64,000 bases of DNA from Neobacillus jeddahensis (GTDB lineage Bacteria; Bacillota; Bacilli; Bacillales; Cytobacillaceae), in assembly GCF_000612625.1 (NCBI RefSeq), contig NZ_CCAS010000021.1, positions 1 through 64,000 of the forward strand, read 5' to 3'. Of this stretch, positions 8,053-17,427 are shown piece by piece (position 1 is the first letter of the stretch; each line of letters starts with the position of its first letter). The notes below the pieces were generated by a model. That model was not told the origin of the DNA and did not search any database. It worked only from the letters and a program-made list of their open reading frames with translations. A program made the position numbers and the translations under genes.

Positions 8053-9405
8053 ATGGCTAATTCAACTCTTTTATCAGACAAAGTTCCATTTCACCGCCGT
8101 ATCAGTTATGCATTAACAGATTCTGGAGGTAACTTATTATATTGCATTATCGGTGGCTATTTGTTGTACTTTTACACAGATGTTTTCGGTCTATCAGTAG
8201 GCGTAGCCGGAACATTGCTATTACTAACGAGATTATTAGATGCGATTGATGCACCTATCTGGGGATTCATTATTGACCGAACAAAATCAAAATATGGTCA
8301 AAGCCGCCCTTATTTTCTTTGGTTATGTATTCCGTTTGCAGTATTTACCGTTCTCACCTTCACAACGCCAAATCTTGATGGAACTTGGAAAATTGTATAC
8401 GCTACTGTCACTTATATTTTTGCAGGAATTTGTTATACCGGTATTGCTACACCCATTACCTCCATCTTGCCAAATCTAACAAGAAATCCGAATGAACGAG
8501 TGATTCTGAATTCTTTCCGTATGGTTGGCGGTAACATTGGAAACTTTGCAGCCGTTACTTTTACTCTTCCTTTAGTTGCTTTTTTGGGTGGCGGTAATGA
8601 TCAAAAAGGATTCTCCCTAACTGTCGGCTTATTTGCCATCATCGCTGTCGTTATGTTCTTAATTGCATTCGCAGACTTAAAAGAAATTAACACAGAAAAA
8701 ATCAAAGCAATTCCTGTAAAAACGAGTATTAAGGCAGTAAAAGGGAATTGGCCATGGTTTATTATTGTATCAGCTAATTTGTTGTTTTGGATTGCTCTAA
8801 CCGTTAGAACTTCTACACTTGTTTATTATTTTCAATACAATATTGGAAATAAAGATTTAGTCCCGCTTATAAATGGTATCTCCGTCATACAGGTACTTAG
8901 TATGGCTGCCGTACCATTTATCGTGAAGTTCTCCTCAAAACGTTCAACAATGATGATTGGTTTCCTTCTTGCCGCAGTTGGACAAATGATTATGTTCATG
9001 GCTGGAGCATCACTTACTGTTATTATTATTGGATGGGTTATTGGGTGTCTTGGCTCTGGAATTGCTTGTTCTATGCCTTTTGCAATGCTTTCCGATACCG
9101 TGGATTACGGTGAATGGAAAACAGGGATTCGAGCTAGCGGATTTTTAACGGCAATAGGCAGCGCATTTTGTATTAAAGCAGGGGCTGGTATTGGCGGATT
9201 TATCCCAACACAAATTTTGGGTGCCTTCGGTTATGTTCCCAACGCCGTGCAATCCAGCGCCTCTCTGTTTGGGATACAATTTTCTTTTATTTGGCTTCCA
9301 ACGATTATCTTTGCTCTTGGAATTATTCCAATGCTCTTCTATGGTAAATATGAAAAAAATGAATTTCAAATACAAAGTGACCTAACTACTAAAAAAGCTA
9401 GTTGA
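8053..9405 (+). CDS. GPH-family sugar:cation symporter (MFS)
   Basis: A 450-residue, twelve-helix transporter of the glycoside-pentoside-hexuronide family (MelB/XynB-like). Typical signatures are FYTDVFGLSVGVAGTLLLLTR and RLLDAIDAPIWGFIIDRTKSK in the first loop region, and YGEWKTGIRASGF in the second half. The start is placed at the ATG at 8053 because CAGGAGG precedes it; upstream in-frame ATGs lack a site. It is followed 55 bp later by the GH127 enzyme, so the two form an operon for uptake and hydrolysis of an arabinose-containing disaccharide or oligosaccharide. The divergent AraC regulator is the probable controller. Confidence 0.9.
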   Translation: MANSTLLSDKVPFHRRISYALTDSGGNLLYCIIGGYLLYFYTDVFGLSVGVAGTLLLLTRLLDAIDAPIWGFIIDRTKSKYGQSRPYFLWLCIPFAVFTVLTFTTPNLDGTWKIVYATVTYIFAGICYTGIATPITSILPNLTRNPNERVILNSFRMVGGNIGNFAAVTFTLPLVAFLGGGNDQKGFSLTVGLFAIIAVVMFLIAFADLKEINTEKIKAIPVKTSIKAVKGNWPWFIIVSANLLFWIALTVRTSTLVYYFQYNIGNKDLVPLINGISVIQVLSMAAVPFIVKFSSKRSTMMIGFLLAAVGQMIMFMAGASLTVIIIGWVIGCLGSGIACSMPFAMLSDTVDYGEWKTGIRASGFLTAIGSAFCIKAGAGIGGFIPTQILGAFGYVPNAVQSSASLFGIQFSFIWLPTIIFALGIIPMLFYGKYEKNEFQIQSDLTTKKAS

Positions 9406-9460
9406 GTTTAGCAACAAAGTAAATAGACAGTATTCACTACGAAAGAAAGGAAGTTTTATC

Positions 9461-11458
9461 ATGTCCCAGACGTATGTAAAAAATAGCTCCTCTATTCACA
9501 TTCAAGAATTGCAAATTACTGACCAATTTTGGTCACGTTATTTGGAGATTGTTAGGAAAGAAATGATTCCCTATCAATGGAATGTCCTAAATGATAAGGC
9601 CGATATAACCATTGTGAAAGAACGCAATGATGAAACCATCCCATCAGAAAAAAGCCATGCCATCGAAAATTTTAAAATTGCGGCTGGATTAAAAGAAGGC
9701 AGACACTATGGCTGGGTTTTTCAGGATAGTGATGTGTATAAGTGGTTAGAAGCAGTAGCCTGTTCATTGCACCATACTTACGATGAGGCATTAAAGGAAT
9801 TAGCGGATGAAGTGATTGACTTATTGGAACTTGCTCAAGAAAAAGATGGCTACTTAAATACTTATTTTTCTATAGAAGAACCTGAAAGAAGATTTAAAAT
9901 GCTAGCAGAGAGTCATGAATTATATTGTGCTGGCCATTATATTGAGGCAGCAGTGGCTTACTATGAAACCACAAAAAATGAAAAAGCCCTAAGGGTTGCC
10001 TGTCTATTGGCAGATTGTATTGATGCTAATTTCGGTCATGAATCTGGCAAAATAAAAGGCTATGATGGTCATGAAGAAATTGAACTCGCTTTAGCAAAAC
10101 TCCATCAGATAACAGGGGAAAGAAAATACTTGGAGTTAAGTAAATTTTTCTTGTATGAGCGTGGAACAGATCCAACTTTTTTTGAAAGGCAAAGAAAAGA
10201 AGATACAGGCAAAAGAGCAGTAATTGAAGGAATGAGTCATCGACCGCTAAGCTATTACCAAGCTCATAAGCCAATCCTTGATCAAGAAAGTGCAGAAGGA
10301 CATGCGGTACGACTTGTCTACCTTTGTACAGCGATGGCAGACGTGGCTTATTTAAGTGATGATAAGGAAATGCTAGAGGCCTGCCGCAGGCTGTGGAAAA
10401 GTATTGTAAATAAAAGAATGTATATAACGGGCGGGATTGGCTCAACGGTTGATGGGGAAGCCTTTACTTCTGATTACGATTTACCAAACGATACGATGTA
10501 CTGTGAAACCTGTGCATCAATCGGATTAATATTCTTCGCTTATAATATGCTTAAAAATGAAGCAAATGGCTCTTATGCGGATACCCTGGAAAGGGCACTT
10601 TATAATTCAGTTATTAGTGGAATGGCATTGGATGGCAAGCATTTTTTTTATGTTAATCCGTTAGAAGTGAAGCCTGAGAACAGCGAAACGGATCCTGGTA
10701 AAAGCCATGTTAAGGTAACTCGTCCCGAGTGGTTTGGGTGCGCTTGCTGCCCTCCCAACCTTGCACGCCTATTGACTTCACTTAATAAATATATATACAC
10801 CATTCAAGATGATATTATTTATACGAACTTATATTTAGCCAATCAAACGAGTGTAATAGTGAAGGATATCCATATTAATCTACGACAAGAAACTAATTAT
10901 CCATGGGATGGAGACATAAAGTTTCATATCCAACCAGATGCTCCTGCTACATTCGGTTTGGCCGTTCGAATCCCAAGTTGGTCCAAAACATTTAAACTTA
11001 TTTTAAATGGGGTAGAAATAAATGAAACATCTAATAACGGCTTTATTACTATTTTTAGAGAATGGCAGTGTAACGATGAATTGGTCCTATCACTTGATAT
11101 GAGCGTACAAGAATGGGCAGCGAATCCAAATGTTAGAGCGGATTTAAATAAAGTCGCTATCCAGCGCGGGCCATTTATTTACTGTTTAGAAGAAGTAGAT
11201 AATGGAGAAAACTTACATCTTATTCGAATTCCTAAAAATCGGCCATTTAGCTACCGTTTTGATAATACCCTATTTGGAGGAGTGGGGATTATCGAAGTTA
11301 ATGCAGAAAAGAGATTAGTTCAAAAGGAATGGGATAATCAATTATATTCGATGGATCTTGATGAAGAATATGAAGATAAAAAAGTTACATTTATCCCTTA
11401 TTTTTGCTGGGCAAACCGTTCTCCTGGGGAAATGCTGGTTTGGGCAGCGAAAGAGTAA
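9461..11458 (+). CDS. GH127 beta-L-arabinofuranosidase
   Basis: A 665-residue cytoplasmic glycoside hydrolase of family 127 (former DUF1680), near the length of Bifidobacterium HypBA1 (658). The zinc/cysteine active site is recognisable: Glu349 and Cys351 in the CETC motif, and Cys429 and Cys430 in the CACCPPN motif. These correspond to Glu338, Cys340, Cys417 and Cys418 of HypBA1. Glu333 in DGEAFTSDYD matches the HypBA1 acid/base Glu322. There is no signal peptide, so the substrate must be imported, fitting the symporter immediately upstream. The product would be L-arabinose, linking this operon to araBDA about 7 kb away. AAGAAAGGAAG precedes the ATG. Confidence 0.92.
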   Translation: MSQTYVKNSSSIHIQELQITDQFWSRYLEIVRKEMIPYQWNVLNDKADITIVKERNDETIPSEKSHAIENFKIAAGLKEGRHYGWVFQDSDVYKWLEAVACSLHHTYDEALKELADEVIDLLELAQEKDGYLNTYFSIEEPERRFKMLAESHELYCAGHYIEAAVAYYETTKNEKALRVACLLADCIDANFGHESGKIKGYDGHEEIELALAKLHQITGERKYLELSKFFLYERGTDPTFFERQRKEDTGKRAVIEGMSHRPLSYYQAHKPILDQESAEGHAVRLVYLCTAMADVAYLSDDKEMLEACRRLWKSIVNKRMYITGGIGSTVDGEAFTSDYDLPNDTMYCETCASIGLIFFAYNMLKNEANGSYADTLERALYNSVISGMALDGKHFFYVNPLEVKPENSETDPGKSHVKVTRPEWFGCACCPPNLARLLTSLNKYIYTIQDDIIYTNLYLANQTSVIVKDIHINLRQETNYPWDGDIKFHIQPDAPATFGLAVRIPSWSKTFKLILNGVEINETSNNGFITIFREWQCNDELVLSLDMSVQEWAANPNVRADLNKVAIQRGPFIYCLEEVDNGENLHLIRIPKNRPFSYRFDNTLFGGVGIIEVNAEKRLVQKEWDNQLYSMDLDEEYEDKKVTFIPYFCWANRSPGEMLVWAAKE

Positions 11459-11467
11459 GAGAAAGCC

Positions 11468-11505
11468 AAGCCCTTGATTGGATGATTAAATCAAGGGCTT
11501 TTTGA
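11468..11505 (+). terminator. Terminator after the GH127 gene
   Basis: AAGCCCTTGATT and AATCAAGGGCTT form a 12-bp stem followed by TTTT. It starts 10 bp after the stop codon. Confidence 0.85.
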
Positions 11506-11523
11506 ATAATGCTCGGCTTAAAG

Positions 11524-11564
11524 TGACCTAAGCGAACAGTGACAGGTATTGTTCGCTTAGGTCA
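11524..11564. terminator. Second stem-loop, possible bidirectional terminator
   Basis: TGACCTAAGCGAACA pairs over 15 bp with its complement. The loop contains GTGACAGG, the core of the dispersed GTGCCTGTCAC motif. A T-rich stretch follows slightly downstream. Confidence 0.5.
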
Positions 11565-11864
11565 TTTATGTTTTTTTGAATTTGTATAATAGCAAGAGGG
11601 AAAGAAAGACCCTCTCGTCTGCCCTAGGTGTGAGTGTTACTATGAATACAAGGGAGAAGTCTGCCTAAAGGATGGTTAACTGGAAATAAAGGTAGCTTTG
11701 TGCCCTATAACAAAGGGGACTGGACGATTTTTTGCCCGGTTTTTCTTAATCCTTCATACTATCAGGATACTTTTATTTAAATTTGTCGAAATCTCATTTG
11801 TAAAATTTGTTACTTAGTCTAAATTTAAAGAGAGTAATATAGATTTGTTATTTTATATAATAAT

Positions 11865-11933
11865 ATTTATACGTACATCTAAAAAAGAAAAAATTATTTT
11901 TTTATTGACATGTACGTACAAAAATACTACATT
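11865..11933 (+). promoter_or_regulatory. Promoter with paired AraR boxes
   Basis: TTGACA (11905-11910), a 17-bp spacer, and TACATT (11928-11933). The spacer contains TGTACGTACA (11911-11920), the core of the AraR operator. A second box, ATTTATACGTACATCT, lies at 11865-11880; the centres are about 43 bp (four helical turns) apart. The layout is like that at the araB promoter, implying arabinose induction of what follows. What immediately follows is only a 21-codon frame, with the sugar ABC transporter about 570 bp further on. Confidence 0.65.
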
Positions 11934-11976
11934 ATTTGTAAGCGTTATTATTTTAAAAAGAGGGAGAATATAAAAT

Positions 11977-12042
11977 ATGGAGAAAGTTAGGACAACAATA
12001 ACTTCAGATTACCGAATTCAGCCCCTAAATATGTACGGATAA
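11977..12042 (+). pseudogene. 21-codon frame, probable remnant of an AraR-controlled gene
   Basis: ATG follows AGAGGGAGAA at good spacing. The 21-residue frame begins MEKVRTTITSDYRI and stops early; the following 400 bp have no continuous frame. The opening resembles the start of some GH51 arabinofuranosidases, but the match is too short to name. The rest of 12043-12502 shows only an inverted repeat and a cre-like site. It could alternatively be a leader peptide. Confidence 0.3.
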
Positions 12043-12356
12043 ATACCAACCTGAATAAAAGGAGAGTTAGTAGAAATGGTTATTGGACCTATTCTTTAGA
12101 AGAGAATTGGAAGGGCTTACGTTTGAGTTATCGTGCAATAGTCGCCGATGTTTATAATCATTATGGGGTCTTTCTTTAAATAAGTTGGCTTAATTGGGTT
12201 TAGTGCGATGATACATGGCTATATAGCAATTGATAAGTCCGTACAACTTTTAGTTCCATTCAGGAATTGGTGAAGTGCCACGACATCCTATGAGTCTATA
12301 AACTTGACTTTTAAAAAAGTTAGTGGAAAAGAATAATCTTTCTAGTTGATTTCCAC

Positions 12357-12385
12357 CAGAATACACTTATTTTGAGCGTATTCTG
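12357..12385 (+). promoter_or_regulatory. Stem-loop before the sugar ABC transporter
   Basis: CAGAATAC and GTATTCTG form an 8-bp stem followed by AAGTGTTTTTAG. It may be a weak terminator or attenuator between the AraR-controlled promoter and the transporter. Confidence 0.4.
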
Positions 12386-12406
12386 AAGTGTTTTTAGTTT
12401 TTATTT

Positions 12407-12421
12407 TTTAAAACGTTTTCA
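12407..12421. promoter_or_regulatory. cre-like site upstream of the sugar ABC transporter
   Basis: TTTAAAACGTTTTCA matches the CcpA cre pattern except at one conserved position. It lies about 80 bp before the substrate-binding protein gene. Confidence 0.4.
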
Positions 12422-12502
12422 AGATAAATATCAATTTTAGAACGTATTTTTATTTCTCAAATATTAGAATTTAAAATGTAAACAAAAAAGGGGAAATTTA
12501 AA

Positions 12503-13711
12503 ATGAATTTTAAAAGATTAGCAAATACGGCTATTATAACTATTACTAGTGTTGCAGTGTTGGCAGCTTGTAGCACTACTACCCGTGGTTCTTCAGCATC
12601 AACAAGTACCTCGCTTAAAAAAGGTGATTTGATTGGTATCTCAATGCCTACCAAAGCTGATCAGCGCTGGAACATTGATGGCGCCAATTTGGTTAAGGAT
12701 CTCCAAAAGGCAGGATTCAAGACTAAGCTTGCGTATGCAAATAACAGCCCATCACAGCAGTCAAATGATATCAACAATCTGGTTTCTGCTGGTGCAAAAG
12801 CAATTGTCGTTGCAGCCGTTGATGGCACTGCTGTTGGGCCGGCAGTTGAGCAGGCAGAATCACAAGGCGACGTTGTCGTTTCTTATGATCGCTTAGTAAT
12901 GAATACCAAAGCCGTGGATTATTATGTGACTTTCGATCTTGAACGCACTGGTATCCTTGAGGCAAATACCATTATCGATAAGCTTGATTTGAAGGGTAAC
13001 GGTGGTAAGAATGAACCCCTGAACATTGCACTTTTTGCTGGTTCGGATGATGATAACAATGCACCTTACTTCTTCAAGGGGGCTTGGGATTTGCTAAAGC
13101 CTTACTTCCAGTCAGGCCAATTGGTTGATCCATCAGGTCTTGTAACAAAAGACACTACAGATGCAGATTGGAAGAAGATTTCTGTTCACGCATGGGATCA
13201 AACCCAAGCACAAAAGCAAATGGATGCATTTATGACCAAGCTTGGAGATAAGCCACTCGCCGCTGTCCTTTCTCCATATGATGCAATCTCACTTGGTGTT
13301 ATGAAGTCAATCAAGAATGCACGTCCTGATATGTCTCCATTTATTCCATACACTGCTTCAAACCCACAGAACAAATCTGCGTGGCCAGTCATCACCGGCC
13401 AGGATGGTATGGATATCGCTATCAGCAACATCACGTACGGTGCACAGGCACAGACTGTCTTCAAGAATGTTGCCCTACTCGCAGATCAGACAACGTCAAT
13501 CTTGACCCAGATTGCTGATGGCAAGAAGCCGAAATCAACCGATGCTCCAATGGACAATGGTAAGAAAGAAGTTCCAACTTGGCTGTTGAAGTCAGATGAA
13601 TTAGTTAAGAACCCAACCGGTGAACAAAAAGGTTTACACTATGAAGTTGAGGCTGGATTCATCACCGAAGCTCAATATCAGAAAGATATCGCTGCTCCGA
13701 TTATTAAGTAG
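12503..13711 (+). CDS. chvE: Sugar ABC transporter, substrate-binding lipoprotein (ChvE-like)
   Basis: A 402-residue lipoprotein with a signal peptide ending in a lipobox (VLAAC, Cys at residue 23). A periplasmic-binding-protein fold of the type 1, ribose/xylose class follows (LIGISMPTKADQRWNIDGA, then VVVSYDRLV). It resembles binding proteins of ChvE/XylF multiple-monosaccharide transporters, which take arabinose, xylose, galactose or glucose. It is the first gene of a three-gene operon, preceded by AAAAAAGGGGAAA. By eye the three genes are richer in G and C and use codons such as GGT and CGC more than their neighbours, suggesting acquisition. Arabinose specificity is inferred from the surrounding AraR regulon. 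Confidence 0.85.
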   Translation: MNFKRLANTAIITITSVAVLAACSTTTRGSSASTSTSLKKGDLIGISMPTKADQRWNIDGANLVKDLQKAGFKTKLAYANNSPSQQSNDINNLVSAGAKAIVVAAVDGTAVGPAVEQAESQGDVVVSYDRLVMNTKAVDYYVTFDLERTGILEANTIIDKLDLKGNGGKNEPLNIALFAGSDDDNNAPYFFKGAWDLLKPYFQSGQLVDPSGLVTKDTTDADWKKISVHAWDQTQAQKQMDAFMTKLGDKPLAAVLSPYDAISLGVMKSIKNARPDMSPFIPYTASNPQNKSAWPVITGQDGMDIAISNITYGAQAQTVFKNVALLADQTTSILTQIADGKKPKSTDAPMDNGKKEVPTWLLKSDELVKNPTGEQKGLHYEVEAGFITEAQYQKDIAAPIIK

Positions 13712-13797
13712 CAAAGTTGCTATAAAATTACTAGTAGGTGTTTGTTTAAATCTTGAGATATTCCCAACGAGGATCCAACTCAAACGAGGTGTGTAAT

Positions 13798-15360
13798 ATG
13801 TCAAATTCTCCAATGATATTACAGATGCAAAACATCACTAAAACTTTTGGTCCTGTTAAAGCCCTTACAAATGTGAATTTGGAGATTGCTCGTGGTGAAA
13901 TCCATGCAATTTGTGGTGAGAACGGTGCTGGAAAGTCGACATTGATGAATGTACTCTCAGGAGTGTATCCGAGTGGTACATACTCGGGCACTATTTTTTA
14001 TGATGGTAAAGAATGCAACTTTAAAAAAATCAAGGATTCTGAAGAACTAGGTATTGTAGTGATTCAGCAGGAATTGGCATTGAGCCCATTCCTTTCAATC
14101 GCTGAAAATATATATCTCGGTAATGAGCGTCAGAAAAATGGCGTGATTGATTGGGAAGCAACTCGCGCCGATGCCATTAAGGTGATGCAGCAAGTTGGTC
14201 TTCAAGAAAATCCTGACACTAAGATTATGGATATTGGTGTGGGTAAGCAGCAGCTCGTGGAAATTGCGAAAGCTTTATCGAAGGAAGTTAAACTTCTGTT
14301 ACTCGATGAGCCCACTGCAGCTTTGAATGATGAAGATTCGGCTCATTTACTGCAAATCATTCGTGATTTGCGTGATAACCAAGGCGTTACATCGGTTATT
14401 ATTTCTCACAAGTTGAATGAAATTGCAGCCATTGCCAACAATGTGACGATTATTCGCGATGGTTCCACGGTTGGTTGGTTGACGAACTCAAAAGAGAATC
14501 CACTTGATCAGGATGAACTTATTCATAAAATGGTCGGTCGCGAACTTACCAATCTTTACCCCGACCATGTTTCCCATATTAGGGATGAAATCTTTCGTGT
14601 GGAGAATTGGACAGTTCATCATCCACTTGATCAGCAGCGTGTGATTGTTGATCATGCAAATATTTATGTGCGTGCAGGTGAGATTGTTGGACTTGCGGGA
14701 CTCATGGGGGCAGGTCGCACAGAGATGGCGATGAGCATCTTTGGTCATACTTATGGTTCAGCTGTGTCTGGAAAAGTCTATGTGCATGGTAAAGAGACTG
14801 ACACATCGACAGTCCAGAAGGCAATTGGAGCAGGCATTGCATATGCAACTGAAGACCGCAAGGGGTATGGTCTCAATCTATTGCAGAATATTCGTGAAAA
14901 TGCTTTGTTGGCAGCCCTTACCAAGCACTCAAAACATGGTGTCATGGATGATGGCGTTGAACGTATTGCTGTTGAAAAGTATCGCAAGGACTTCAATATC
15001 AAAACACCAAGCATTGAAGAACAGGTTTCTAATCTATCAGGTGGAAACCAACAGAAGGTAGTTTTAGCAAAATGGGTTATTTCTAATCCAGATATTTTAA
15101 TCCTTGATGAGCCAACACGGGGTATCGATGTTGGTGCTAAATACGAAATTTACGAAATCATTGATCAACTTGCTGATGAAGGCAAGGCAGTCATTGTTAT
15201 TTCATCTGAACTTCCTGAGCTTATTGGTATTTGTGATCGTATTTATACAGTCAGTCAGGGCGTCATCACGGACGACGTCCAGAAGACAAAATTTACTCAG
15301 GAGTACCTCATGAAGGGTATGACTCAAGAAAAGACTCAGTTAAAGAAGGTAGGAGAATAA
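13798..15360 (+). CDS. mmsA: Sugar ABC transporter, duplicated ATP-binding protein
   Basis: A 520-residue tandem ABC ATPase of the ribose/xylose type (RbsA/XylG/MmsA). The first domain has Walker A GENGAGKSTLM, and LLLLDEPTAAL as Walker B. The second domain has the degenerate Walker A GLMGAGRTEMA, the signature LSGGNQQKVVLAKW, and ILILDEPTRGIDVGA. The start is at 13798 after ACGAGGTG, while earlier in-frame starts lack a site. It energises import with the binding protein upstream and the permease downstream. Its stop codon overlaps the permease start in TAATG. Confidence 0.9.
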   Translation: MSNSPMILQMQNITKTFGPVKALTNVNLEIARGEIHAICGENGAGKSTLMNVLSGVYPSGTYSGTIFYDGKECNFKKIKDSEELGIVVIQQELALSPFLSIAENIYLGNERQKNGVIDWEATRADAIKVMQQVGLQENPDTKIMDIGVGKQQLVEIAKALSKEVKLLLLDEPTAALNDEDSAHLLQIIRDLRDNQGVTSVIISHKLNEIAAIANNVTIIRDGSTVGWLTNSKENPLDQDELIHKMVGRELTNLYPDHVSHIRDEIFRVENWTVHHPLDQQRVIVDHANIYVRAGEIVGLAGLMGAGRTEMAMSIFGHTYGSAVSGKVYVHGKETDTSTVQKAIGAGIAYATEDRKGYGLNLLQNIRENALLAALTKHSKHGVMDDGVERIAVEKYRKDFNIKTPSIEEQVSNLSGGNQQKVVLAKWVISNPDILILDEPTRGIDVGAKYEIYEIIDQLADEGKAVIVISSELPELIGICDRIYTVSQGVITDDVQKTKFTQEYLMKGMTQEKTQLKKVGE

Positions 15361-16583
15361 TGAGTTCAGCATCTTTAACACCTCAGAAAAAAGAAAATAT
15401 AAAAAAAGGGTCAGTGTTAGCATCTTTTGCTTCAAACGCTCGCCAATACGGAATTGTTGGTGCACTCGTCGTCATCATTATCGTATTTGAAATTTTGACT
15501 GGAGGATTATTACTCCAGCCGAATACAATTGTTCAATTAATTCAGCAGAATGCCTACGTCATCATCCTTGCAGTTGGTATGGTTATGGTAATTATTGCAA
15601 CCCATATTGATTTGTCAGTTGGTTCCTTAGTAGGATTTATCGGTGGTTGCATAGCTTTGCTTATGCAGAATGCACATCTTAATTGGTTCTTAGCAATTAT
15701 TGTAGGTTTGCTTATTGGCCTTCTCGTGGGAGTGTGGCAAGGGTTCTGGGTTGCTTTTGTTGGAATTCCAGGTTTCATTACCACTTTAGCGGGCATGCTT
15801 ATCTTCCGAGGTCTTGCAACCACGATGATTAATGCATCTATCCCAGTCAACAATACGTCATTTAATGCCATTGCTTCAGCCTATCTCCCAAATATTCTTG
15901 GGTGGTGGGGACCATTTGATGGTTTGAGTATTGTTGTTGGAATCCTTGCTATTGTCGCTTTTGCGTGGACTCAACTTCGTAAGCGTGCCAAAGTCTCTAA
16001 GGTGGGACTGGTTCCAGAGCCTATCAACGCAACCTACATCAAGATTGCTATTGCATCAGTAGTAATCGCGGCACTTACATTTGAATTTGCATCTTCTGGG
16101 AATGCTACTCAAGGCGGTATCCCAATTATGTTGGTTATCGTTGGAGTTCTTGTTTTTACTTATAACTTTATTTTGACTCGTACGGTTTTTGGTCGTCGCG
16201 TCTATGCGGTTGGTGGAAATCGTCGAGCAGCGCTTCTTTCGGGTATTAACACTCGTCGTGTCGATTTTTCACTCTTCATTCACATGGGACTTCTTTCTGC
16301 TATTGCAGCCATTGCGATGCTCTCGCGTTTGAGTTCCGCATCAGCTGCAACTGGTAATTCTTTCGAGCTCGATGCTATTGCGGCCTGCTTTGTTGGCGGC
16401 ACTGCTGTTACAGGTGGTATTGGAACTGTACCAGGTGTTGTTATTGGTGCAGTTGTAATGGGGGTTATTAACCAGGGACTGTCGATTATGGGGGTGGATT
16501 CTGCATTAATTCAAACCATTAAAGGTCTTGTGCTACTCCTAGCAGTTGCGGTAGACATTATGTCCAAGCGCAAAAAACGCTAA
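15360..16583 (+). CDS. mmsB: Sugar ABC transporter, permease
   Basis: A 407-residue inner-membrane permease of the RbsC/XylH class with about ten to twelve hydrophobic helices. The family signatures are IIATHIDLSVGSLVGFIGG, GIPGFITTLAGMLIFRG and AVGGNRRAALLSGINTRR. The ATG overlaps the last base of the ATPase gene stop codon, implying translational coupling. It completes a ChvE-MmsA-MmsB type monosaccharide importer. No clear terminator was seen after it. Confidence 0.9.
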   Translation: MSSASLTPQKKENIKKGSVLASFASNARQYGIVGALVVIIIVFEILTGGLLLQPNTIVQLIQQNAYVIILAVGMVMVIIATHIDLSVGSLVGFIGGCIALLMQNAHLNWFLAIIVGLLIGLLVGVWQGFWVAFVGIPGFITTLAGMLIFRGLATTMINASIPVNNTSFNAIASAYLPNILGWWGPFDGLSIVVGILAIVAFAWTQLRKRAKVSKVGLVPEPINATYIKIAIASVVIAALTFEFASSGNATQGGIPIMLVIVGVLVFTYNFILTRTVFGRRVYAVGGNRRAALLSGINTRRVDFSLFIHMGLLSAIAAIAMLSRLSSASAATGNSFELDAIAACFVGGTAVTGGIGTVPGVVIGAVVMGVINQGLSIMGVDSALIQTIKGLVLLLAVAVDIMSKRKKR

Positions 16584-16776
16584 TATATTAGTGAATAGGA
16601 CTTGATTTCCTTGACTCTCTCTATATAAGATTATTGAATAGTTGGGGTTTAGGTAAGCCGTGAGATAATATTTATATCGCCACAGACTATTGACTATCAA
16701 GCAGATTCAATAGATTACCTAAAAAATTAAGGAGCATTCCTGTAATGAAGAAATTTGGGTTTGAAGAGGGAGAAGA

Positions 16777-17031
16777 ATGAACGATAAAGCAAAATCGCGC
16801 TTATATGCCTTGACCTCTATTACGTGTTTCGCATGGCTAGTTCAAGCAATGCTTCAAGATAGACAAAAAGGTCAAATGTGGTCGTCGTTAAATCTCATTT
16901 TTTATGGGTGCATTATTATTGTCATTCTGTACACCGCATACTCTGCAGTGCAAATGTGGAAGATGAAAGAGAAACCTGTAAAAAACGACGGTAGAACGAA
17001 TCTGGAACAGGAGAAAATAGAAACTGAGTGA
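16777..17031 (+). CDS. Small membrane protein, unknown
   Basis: An 84-residue protein preceded by GAAGAGGGAGAAGA. It has two hydrophobic stretches (about residues 10-26 and 38-60) and a charged C-terminal tail rich in K and E. No domain was recognised. It lies between the sugar transporter and araR, on the transporter's strand, about 190 bp after the permease; it may be cotranscribed but has ordinary low-GC composition unlike that operon. Confidence 0.5.
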   Translation: MNDKAKSRLYALTSITCFAWLVQAMLQDRQKGQMWSSLNLIFYGCIIIVILYTAYSAVQMWKMKEKPVKNDGRTNLEQEKIETE

Positions 17032-17350
17032 TTCTTTTGAATTGAAAAATTTAAAAGTGAACTTGTTTCAGCAAGCTGAAAATTGGGGAATCAGGTGGTT
17101 ACTCTGCACCACCTGATTGGTAAACCCCACCTACTGAATTTTTTTAAAAATATATTCTTTTGTTATCTCTATAAAATCCCCTAAAACTGGCGAAATCCAC
17201 TTATCTTCTGTGTCGTAATCTCGAATGTTTGACCGCTCAATGAAGGGCAGCAAGCTGCTGTCGTTCTACTTCCTTTGCTGCCACCATCTCCATTTATTAC
17301 ACATTGCTTTATTGCCTCTACATTAGAAAATTCAATTTTTATGAAAAAAA

Positions 17351-17396
17351 TGCACAGCACATCGCATGAATTCATATTCATGTGATGTGCTGTGCA
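17351..17396 (-). terminator. araR terminator
   Basis: A long interrupted hairpin: TGCACAGCACATC pairs with GATGTGCTGTGCA, with an inner CATGAA/TTCATG helix. On the reverse strand it is followed by a T-rich tract. Nothing further is seen between 17031 and this site apart from an ATCAGGTGGT/ACCACCTGAT stem at about 17090-17118. Confidence 0.85.
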
Positions 17397-17427
17397 AAGG
17401 CCTTATGGCCAATCATGCGCTCGAAGA

